This document shows, piece after piece, positions 56,432 through 64,000 of a stretch of 64,000 bases of DNA. The notes beneath the pieces are model-generated. The model made no database searches, was not told the DNA's origin, and saw only the letters and a program-made list of their open reading frames with translations. The stretch is taken from contig OV884056.1 in NCBI GenBank assembly GCA_930367215.1, forward strand, positions 316,354,709 to 316,418,708, written 5' to 3'. The position numbers were made by a program, and so were the translations under genes. Origin of the DNA: Pollenia angustigena (taxonomy: Eukaryota; Arthropoda; Insecta; Diptera; Polleniidae). How positions within the stretch are numbered: the stretch's first letter is position 1; every line of letters starts with the position of its first letter.

Positions 56432-56439
56432 GAAAAAAC

Positions 56440-57429
56440 GTTACATTAAAAGAGAACAATAGAAAAAATAGTTTGAAAGCAGATTTGCCGATTTAGCGCT
56501 ATTTCATTAACATTTTTTGAAATTTGGATACGGAATATTATTCGCACTTTTATTTTGATTTAAAAATGTAATTTGACTTAGAATACACATTCAAATTAAT
56601 ATGACAATTTATAAAAATTATCACCAGAATTCGTTATAAATCATAATTTCTGGAATATATTAAGACATATCGAGTCCTAATATTTCCTCATAGGTACAAT
56701 TTTAGAGTTCTCTTAACACTGTTTTACGTTGTATTGCATTGGTATGTTCTATTCAAAGAATGTAGGGAAGTAGAGAAAAACAGTTTTGTTACGTGCGGCA
56801 AACCAGTAATCACCCGAGGTATAAACTTAGAAAAATGTATGTTCTCAACTGCCAAATTTAATTGCTAACACCATATTTTTATGTGTCGACAAATACCTTT
56901 GCTCAGCAAAGTTTTTTTAAAAATGGGATTTTTAAAAGTTCGAATATTTAGGGGGTAACAAGTGTAAAAACGGGTTAATGCAGTAACCTTATATCTCCAG
57001 AACTAAAAGAGATACAAAAAAAAAAATATTTATAATACTTATCGGTGTTCTTTAGAAAAATAAGAGGACAGATGTCTGGTATGTATTTGAAATTCAGCTC
57101 TTTTAGGGAATAAACAGGTGAAACCTGTATTTTTGAACTTTTTTGTCAGATGTTTTATTTATATCACATTCGAAAAAAATCTAAAAAGTACAAATACAAA
57201 TTAGGTACTTCTCCGAAGTTCGGACGTTTAAGGGTCAAAAGTCTTAACTATTTTTGGTACTTTTTTGACAAAACATTTTTCTCCATTCATTGGCATATAC
57301 GTATTCAGTATTAAAAATCTTGATAGGGAGAAAAAAAATTAAAAAAACGAAATAAGGGGAAACACGGGAAATTAAATTCCTTGCTTTATCTTTTTGTCTT
57401 ACAACTGGTACTTTCTTTAATTATAGTTA
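56440..57429. other. Intergenic, unassigned
   Basis: AT-rich, with no supported feature. Confidence 0.5.
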
Positions 57430-57642
57430 ATGGTGTTTTCTTATCTACAAAAAAATGTGACATTTTATTTAAAAAAATTCAATTTGGTGTCTGTTTCTTT
57501 AAAATGTTGCTCCCGAAAAGGGGTGAGTTTTTTAGAATACAACAAGCCACCCTTTTCGGGAGCAAAATTTTTAAGAAGCAGACACCAAATTGCATTTTTT
57601 TTAAATAAAATGTCACATTTTTTGTAGAAAAGAAAACACCAT
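57430..57642. mobile_element. 213-bp MITE
   Basis: Long inverted arms: ATGGTGTTTTCTTATCTAC and AATGTGACATTTTATTTAAA on the left, inverted on the right to AGAAAACACCAT. CGAAAAGGGGTGAGTTTTTT lies near the loop. The 65-75 codon frames here are arm translations. Confidence 0.85.
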
Positions 57643-58054
57643 AAGATTTTACATATAAACATAAAATTCAACATGCAATTATCTCAGTGGATAAAAACCT
57701 GTGAGTGAATCAGTTGGTACTCTTTTGTTCTTTAATTGATATATTTTGAATTTCCGTTTGTATTAGACCTTGAAACCAGTGTTGCCATTAGAATACGAAA
57801 GATACATTTTTCGTATCTTGTGATGACTTCAAGTACCATGTATAATCCTGACATTTTTCGTATCTTTTGAATCTGTACGCAAAATGTACAGAAATAAAAT
57901 ATTAGAAGACTGATCATCGTTGCGGCTCAATACTAATACAATAGCAGCTTTAATAACGAAGAAAGAAAGCATAAAGGATGTTTAAACATACGATCGACCT
58001 AAACCGATGATTACTAGTAATGCAAAGTTGTTCTGAAGAAATTTGAGCATCTAT

Positions 58055-58992
58055 TTATACCCTCCACCACAATTAGTTGTGAAGAGGGTATATTAAGTTT
58101 GTCATTCTGTGTGAAACTTTTTTATTATTCATCTCAGACCCCATAAAGTATATATATTCTGGGTCCATGAGTAATTTTAAGTCGATTTAGCCATGTCCGT
58201 CTGTTGAAAACACGCTCACTTTCGAACAACTCAAAAGAAATGAACAAACTTGGTGCCAATTGCTTGTAGTTATCCTAAGCAGCTTGGGATTGAAATCCAG
58301 CAAAATCGGTTCAGTAGGACCAGAGCTATGAATCAAAATGTGGAACCACCACCTAAAAAAATTGATAATTTTGTTACAAAAAATTACATAAATACTGGAA
58401 AAAGGCACAGAATGAGATAAGATTTTGCAAAAATTTGTTTTATTTGACTGGAAATCACGCTGTTGAATTTCGTGAAGATCCGTCCATAATTTACCCTAAG
58501 CCCCATATAAACACTACTCCCGGAAAACAATTTAGTACGCCTAAAACCGTAAAAAATAACGCTAGCGTAACAAAATTTGGTACGTCACAGTTTTTTAGGA
58601 CAAGAAATAACACTGTGAAATTTCGTGACGATCGGTCTATAGTATAGTTTACCTTAGGCCCCATATAAACTCTTCTACCGGAAAACAGTTTAAATAGTAC
58701 GCCTAAGACCCTAATTAACAATGCTATCATAACAAACTTTAGCACGTCACAGTTTGATAGGACAAGAAATACCACTGCGAAATTTCATGACGATCGGTAC
58801 TTAATTTACCCTAGGCCCCATAGAAACCCTACTCCCCGAAAACAGTTTAGTACACCTAAAACCATAATTGATAACAAATCGTCACAGTTTAAGATAATAA
58901 TAACATCATACAGATATTACTCCTTAAACATTCGAACTGTCGGTGGAGGGTATCAAAGATTCGGCACAGCCGAATATAGCACTCTAACTTGT
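58055..58992 (-). mobile_element. Dispersed repeat 'A', copy 3
   Basis: The reverse complement begins CAAGTTAGAGTGCTATATTC and ends TGGTGGAGGGTATA. It contains the 152-bp-period array (58440-58870) and lacks the GACGGACAGACG run in full. It is very close to copy 2 in structure. Confidence 0.8.
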
Positions 58993-59280
58993 TTATTTTC
59001 AGGAAATTTATATGAACTTTTTGATATAATCAATCGTCTTAGTAAAAACATACCTAATATTTATGACTTAAATAATTATACAAATGAATTAATATGGTAT
59101 CTGGGTATTTTCGTTAACTAAATTGCAAAAGGCCCTTACTAACCCAAAATTTAAAATCGACTTTTTCATTGATTTTGATGTTATTATAGCTCATTTTTTT
59201 AACACTGTTTATGTTATTTTCCGACAAGTTGTTTTTTTAATCGATTAAGCGATCTTAAACTAGTTTTTTAAGTTTGTTTT

Positions 59281-59710
59281 CACTCGTAAAACTGCTCTGA
59301 GTGGAGAAGCAGCTCGCGCTTTTTGTCATTATTTCTTAAGGGCAAACAGGTCATTTTTGTTTGTCTGCTTTTGTTGCGTTTTGCGTTGTCACCCCGCATT
59401 GGTTAGTGTTTCGGCGTCGTATAACTGTACCGAGTAACAGTTTTTGCGGTATCTGCATTAACTATATGCAATCGTTTTTAACCTCAATGTTTGATGTGTT
59501 GTCTGGTGGAGAACCAAATAAAAAACTCATGTGACTGGTGGAGGACCATATATAACTCAGACGTTTTACTGGTGGAGTACCAAGGAAATAACTCAGACGT
59601 TTTACTGTGGAGACAAGATATACTCTGGAGCTTATTCTGGAAGCTCTTCGCCTTCCTATACGAAGGTCTAGGTCGATCGAGGACTTGTGGATGAGGCTCC
59701 AACAAAGTCA
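59281..59710 (+). mobile_element. Retroposon 'B', copy 2
   Basis: It starts CACTCGTAAAACTGCTCTGA and matches 21538-21930 closely to GGATGAGGCTCC. It then ends in TCAAAAAAAAAA, against which repeat A copy 4 abuts. Its right-hand target duplication lies beyond repeat A. Confidence 0.82.
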
Positions 59711-59720
59711 AAAAAAAAAA

Positions 59721-60930
59721 CAAGTAAGAGTGCTATATTCCGCTGTTCCGAATCTTATATACCCTTCACCATTGTGCGAGTAGAATAGAGAGCAACTAAA
59801 TAATTTTTACATATACATATACATACATATTTACATTACTTACAACTTCATTATAAATGAAATTTAAAAAAAAGCGATAACTGGTAAATATGTTTTATTA
59901 TGAAATAATAAAGAAGGGTGATAACGAAAATCATATTGGGCATTATACTAGTATATGTAAACAAATACGAAGGGGGGGGGGGGGGGGGGGGGGTGAGGGG
60001 ATTGGAAGAAGAGACGACAACCGGATTTGAACTTCGCTTTGCATAAGGACCCAGAATATATACTTTATAGGGTGTAGGACCTTCGGTGAAGGGTATAAAA
60101 AACAATATTAATTATAAAAAAAAAGAGTAATTTTTGGGATTTCAGTATTTTGGTCATAACTCTGCTATTTCTTAACCGATTTGACAGATTTATATACCGA
60201 CGTGTTAAAGAAGAAATTTGCCAGTTATATAACGTGGACTCGGGAAGATCTATGGTTCCTGAAAATGGGTATTTTTCAAAAAAAAATTAATATTTTGGTC
60301 ATAACTTTTTCGTATCTGAACCGATTTTCCCGAGTTTTTCAGAAAATATTTTCTATAAAAAATTTCCGATCTTCTGATATACAAGGCGTAACCATAGGTC
60401 ATATTACAGTCAAAAAATTCAGGTTTTTATACAATTTGTAATACTTTTTGTATGAGAGGTACCACGCCAACTTCTCCAATCCCGCCCACATTTTGTAGGA
60501 TGGTGTATATTTATAACCTAAATGTTTGTATTTAATTTTAAAGCTTTGGCTCTTGCCGTTCTCCAGATATACAGAAAAAAGTAATACAAATACAACAACC
60601 ACAAGAGATTTTTTGGAAAAATTAGAGGCAGTCGTGGTTTTTTGGTCATATCTCAGCCACTGTTTGACCGATCTGGCTGAATTTCAATAGCAAGAAATGG
60701 TGGACTATATGTGACATAAATGTAAAACAACGTAGCAGCTATCATGTCTGGAGTCTCCGGAAAACACATATCAAACGTAAGACGGACGGACGGATATCGT
60801 TAAATCAACTTCTCTCCTCATAAGGACCCAGAATATATATACTTTATAGGGTCTAAGATCAATATTGTAGAAATTTCAAACGGAATGACAAACTTATATA
60901 TACCCTTTTCCACCTGTGGTGAAGGGTATA
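59721..60930 (+). mobile_element. Dispersed repeat 'A', copy 4
   Basis: It begins CAAGTAAGAGTGCTATATTC and ends GTGGTGAAGGGTATA. It shares GACCAAAATATT-like, CACGCCAACTTCTCCAATCC and GGACCCAGAATATATATACT with copy 1. A 22-base G run lies inside. Confidence 0.78.
59972..59993 (+). repeat. 22-base poly(G) tract
   Basis: An uninterrupted G run in a strongly AT-rich region, followed by TGAGGGG. Confidence 0.95.
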
Positions 60931-61508
60931 AAAAAAATAAGTTTGTTTTAAATTTTGCAATGTTTCGCGAACTTTAGTCATCTTCGCGATAAACGCGATT
61001 TGTTCCTGTAAGTTTTCTAATTCTTTAAAGCTTAAACAATTAATAATAAAAAGTATACTCTGCTAATTTCCACTAATTTAGTAATTTTTAACGAATTTTT
61101 GCCATTCCTTATTGTTTTTGGGACTTAAAATATATTTTATGGCGAAATATTAAAAATTTTGCTTTTTGGAATTTTTTTGTTACTCTCCGACATTTTGTTT
61201 TTTTTAACCCATTTAGCGATTTCAAATTAATTTTATTATTTGTTTAAAAGTTTGCAAATTTTACCCATTTTTCGCGATAGAAGCGTTTTTTCCTGTAATT
61301 CTTAACAGCTTTCTCGATTTTTTAATAAATATAAGACTTTGCTATCATGCTGCGGTTAGCAAATCAGTGATCTTTAGTTCAACTAAAGTTTTTTCAAACA
61401 AAAACTTCGATTACACAAAAACATGTGGATTTGAGAACACCAATTTATGAATTATGCGGATTCAAGAAATATTTCTATTTCAATTCGAGTCGAAATCTAA
61501 AACATACC

Positions 61509-61663
61509 TGTAATGATCGTAGTGATACCAATGTAACGAGACCTGGCAACACCCTTGAACTGCAGCCAACTTAACTTAGGGACATTTGCAGCTAACTTAA
61601 TTTGACATGTACTATATCCTTTCACTTTTGAATAAAGAACTCGTGTAAGTCACTATAATTTCA
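61509..61663 (+). repeat. Tentative 5' LTR of the gypsy-type element
   Basis: The segment begins TGTAATG and ends TTTCA. It contains AATAAA near 61631 and is followed by GGTGTGGGGTCCGAC, where a TGG-starting primer site (TGGGGTCCGAC) may lie. At 155 bp it would be short. It cannot be confirmed without the 3' copy. Confidence 0.35.
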
Positions 61664-61768
61664 GGTGTGGGGTCCGACTTTGCAATAAAATAAATTAAAA
61701 AAAAAGGGAAAAACTAAAGTCACAGTACACGCACCACATTGCAATTAAACAAAAGTAAATGCAAGTAA

Positions 61769-64000
61769 ATGGATTTACGCCCGCGGTATACACGTCAGTC
61801 AGTAATGGCAGCTTTAAATGCGGCCGAAGTTGATTTTCCAGAATCAGCCACACTGACACAACTGAAGACTTTGTGCGACTCCCTCAATGTGAAGGATTAC
61901 ATAGTTTTGGAAGATCCCCAAAATAAACTCGTCACTACCTTAGTAGAAACCACTGAGGTTGATGCCACTTTACGGGAGAGTACAAATCCCGAAATCAAGA
62001 ATATGCTGCCTTATGCCGATGAAACCAATACTGAAACTGTAGATGATGCCGCCGTCACCCATTATTTAACTGCCGCCGCAGCTGATGTTTCTGCCGCAGC
62101 AAATGGATCTTCTGCCGACTCTGCTGCCGCTGCACCTTTAAAAAATAAATTAAATGTGACCGAAGGGGAAAATACCGCAGTGCTCGATTTGTCTGCGGCT
62201 GTACCTAATCCTCCGACTATTAACACAAGTTTAGAAGAGGAGTTAAACAATTTAAAGCTTCGGATGGAAATATTGAAGATACAGCGAGAAATCAGTGCAT
62301 TAGAAACGTATGGTCCTCGCGACATTCACACTAGCCATGTAGATTTGTCCGAGCTTGATTCCGCCGTACCTCTGTTCACGGGAGACGACCACTACGACAT
62401 TAGTAAGTGGTTTGCCCAGTTTGAAGATTACGCTGAGGCATGTAATTATTCCGATAAAGAAAAGTGTGTAGGTGTCCGCCGCAGACTAGAGGGTACGGCA
62501 AAGAAACACGCCGTGAACATAGGCCTGCTGTGCTATAATCAGCTGAAGGCAAGTTTAATAAAAATGTTTAAGCGCAGTATTTCACGGCAGGATGTCTATC
62601 GACAGCTAAGAGCTCGTACATTGCAGTCCAATGAGTCATGCTTAAGCTATTTGGTTGCGATGCAAGCTATCGCTTCACAGACAGACATTGAGGAAAGAGA
62701 GCTTGTCGACATTATAGTAGACGGAATGCCGGAAGACAACCTAGCTGCAACATACCTCTACAGCGCCGGCACCATCGATGAACTTATAAAACGGATGGAC
62801 CGTTACGAACATAGACGCCGTGAGATGCGGTATAAATATACCAGACCAGCTGGTGCCGTGATGCAGAGTAAGCCGAAGGCAGCAACAACAAAAAGTATTG
62901 ATGCCAAAACGTCTGACGCCGATGTAAGATGTTTCAACTGCTCACAGTTCGGTCATTACCAACACAACTGTTCCAAGCCAAGACGACCACCCAACTCGTG
63001 CTTCGTATGTGCTGAAGTTGGTCACTTCCATCAAAACTGCCCTAAGAAGAAAAAAGTAACAGCTACCGTGGTTGACGAATCCAATGAGGCCCTAGAAGCA
63101 TATCAATTGGTAAGTGTTGCCTTTTCCGACAAATATAAGCGCACCATAGTAACTGATATTTTTTCTTTATTTGATACCGGTAGCCCTATTAGCTTCATTA
63201 AAAAGTCAATTATTCCGTATGTTACCAGTGACTCGAAACAATTGTCACCATACCGTGGTGTAGGAAATTATAAATTAAGTACGCTTGGTTTAATTAAATG
63301 TGAAATAAGTTTTGGGAAATTAAAATTAATTCATAATTTTTCTATTTTACCAGACGAAGAATCAGTGGTGCCGCTTTTAATAGGTCGGGATCTTTTAAAA
63401 AGAATGAATATCAGTTTATTCCAGAAGAAAATTTTAAGTTATGAAAAAAAGTTTTTGTTAGATATTAATTTGAATTTAAATAAAAAATTAAACAAAAATA
63501 TTGTGAGTGCGCTTGTATTTTTTGGAATATATAGAGATCCGCAAAACTTAAACGCTCGTCCAGCTACCTTTAGTAATTTAAATGCATCAGACATTTTGCA
63601 AAACAGTGGCCAGAATGTGAATAATTTTGTGGAACATGACGAGATAATGGCAAGGGTGGTTAAAAAAGATATTTCTTTTAAAAAGTTTAGTCCGGTTGTT
63701 TCCGAAATTGATACGTCTGTTGATAATTTTGTATCGGGATTGGAAATAGTTGAGGAAAATGGGGAATGTGGTGAGTTAATTCAGGCGGCTTGTGCAGTAG
63801 GGGATGATACTGAGGTCAATATAAATACTGAGTTAAGCCCAGGGGATGCATCGTTGTTAGAGTCGAGTATAAGGGAGAATTACTTGGGTGGCGCAAACGA
63901 ATCCGTGGTATCGACGGATTTTAGTATGAGAATTAAGTTGACCAATGACGTGCCTTTATACTGCGGCCCGAGGCGACTTTCTTATCGCGAGCGTGACGAA
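61769..64000 (+). CDS. Ty3/gypsy-type gag-pol frame, running off the right edge
   Basis: The frame is open for 744 codons from ATG 61769 to the last base of the window, with no stop. Residues 1-45 resemble a SAP-like helix pair. An Ala/Asp-rich linker and a predicted coiled coil (about 150-178, SLEEELNNLKLRMEILKIQR) follow. The retroelement gag domain starts about residue 197 (VPLFTGDDHYDISKWFAQFE). Two CCHC knuckles are at about 387-400 (CFNCSQFGHYQHNC) and 411-424 (CFVCAEVGHFHQNC). The aspartic protease has FDTGSPISF near 468 and LLIGRDLLKRM near 537. The last residues (MRIKLTNDVPLYCGPRRLSY) match the segment that precedes gypsy reverse transcriptases. Gag and protease share one frame. Whether the element is complete cannot be judged here. 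Confidence 0.9.
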   Translation, partial: MDLRPRYTRQSVMAALNAAEVDFPESATLTQLKTLCDSLNVKDYIVLEDPQNKLVTTLVETTEVDATLRESTNPEIKNMLPYADETNTETVDDAAVTHYLTAAAADVSAAANGSSADSAAAAPLKNKLNVTEGENTAVLDLSAAVPNPPTINTSLEEELNNLKLRMEILKIQREISALETYGPRDIHTSHVDLSELDSAVPLFTGDDHYDISKWFAQFEDYAEACNYSDKEKCVGVRRRLEGTAKKHAVNIGLLCYNQLKASLIKMFKRSISRQDVYRQLRARTLQSNESCLSYLVAMQAIASQTDIEERELVDIIVDGMPEDNLAATYLYSAGTIDELIKRMDRYEHRRREMRYKYTRPAGAVMQSKPKAATTKSIDAKTSDADVRCFNCSQFGHYQHNCSKPRRPPNSCFVCAEVGHFHQNCPKKKKVTATVVDESNEALEAYQLVSVAFSDKYKRTIVTDIFSLFDTGSPISFIKKSIIPYVTSDSKQLSPYRGVGNYKLSTLGLIKCEISFGKLKLIHNFSILPDEESVVPLLIGRDLLKRMNISLFQKKILSYEKKFLLDINLNLNKKLNKNIVSALVFFGIYRDPQNLNARPATFSNLNASDILQNSGQNVNNFVEHDEIMARVVKKDISFKKFSPVVSEIDTSVDNFVSGLEIVEENGECGELIQAACAVGDDTEVNINTELSPGDASLLESSIRENYLGGANESVVSTDFSMRIKLTNDVPLYCGPRRLSYRERDE

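Larger units (their letters stand above)
59113..61448 (+). repeat. Dispersed repeat 'J', copy 2, split by an insertion
   Basis: 59113-59280 and 60950-61448 together match 30481-31140 in order. The 11 bases AAGTTTGTTTT are duplicated at the break (59270-59280 and 60939-60949), marking a 1.66-kb insertion. Confidence 0.78.
61509..64000 (+). mobile_element. Ty3/gypsy retrotransposon, 5' part
   Basis: The element is defined by the gag-pol frame from 61769 and the leader before it. Its 3' part and partner LTR lie outside the window. The left border is set by the tentative LTR described separately. Confidence 0.75.

Noticed and set aside
61509..61768. A host gene upstream exon before the gag-pol frame
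   Set aside because: The short interval with AATAAA, TG...CA borders and a following possible primer site fits a retrotransposon leader better, though the LTR itself remains unproven.

Overview
The window is eukaryotic, AT-rich and full of transposons. It looks like part of a higher-fly (Diptera, probably muscomorph) genome. Two spliced protein genes have insect-type GT-AG introns and clear dipteran relatives. The mobile fraction is typical of flies: copia with a half-tRNA primer site, mariner, PIF/Harbinger, hAT and pogo-like MITEs, foldback-like elements, and gypsy. The species cannot be fixed from sequence alone.

Two host genes converge tail to tail near 33.1-34.5 kb. On the + strand, an F-box/leucine-rich-repeat gene runs from two alternative first coding exons (8190-8276 or 8754-8849) through six shared exons (19322-19646, 19712-20330, 20398-20565, 20627-20734, 32829-32924, 32985-33120). 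All junctions keep frame and give 512 or 515 aa. On the - strand, a seven-exon gene (53889 down to 34501, 797 aa) encodes a multipass membrane RING-H2 protein, the fly orthologue of TRC8/RNF139, an ER ubiquitin ligase. The F-box protein would be a substrate receptor of an SCF ligase, so both host genes point to ubiquitination. Their adjacency need not be functional.

Region by region: 1-8 kb is intergenic and holds a hAT-like element (1246-2317) and a broken mariner (4426-7506) split by a dispersed repeat. 8-33 kb is the F-box gene. Its first intron carries a PIF/Harbinger fossil, a nested tandem/mariner/MITE complex and an apparently intact copia element (13759-18174, antisense, 5-bp target duplication). 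Its 12-kb fifth intron carries a poly(A) retroposon, two pogo-like TIR elements, a foldback-like element, a tRNA-derived SINE and hAT-like MITEs. 34.5-53.9 kb is Trc8. Its ~9.9-kb fourth intron holds four insertions packed end to end at 36.7-39.9 kb (foldback-like, hAT with a nested inverted MITE pair, truncated non-LTR, mariner fossil). 54-61.5 kb is repeat-rich intergenic DNA. A Ty3/gypsy-type gag-pol reading frame starts at 61769 and runs off the right edge uninterrupted.

The most unusual signal is a three-copy element family (about 24.47-25.29, 36.68-37.59 and 55.70-56.43 kb). The copies share a GC-rich core containing a C-TTCG-G hairpin and similar extreme ends. Their long inverted arms, however, are built from a different short repeat at each locus. 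Two copies carry 8-9 bp target duplications. All repeat calls rest on internal evidence only (terminal inverted repeats, target duplications, copies within the window). No database comparison was possible.
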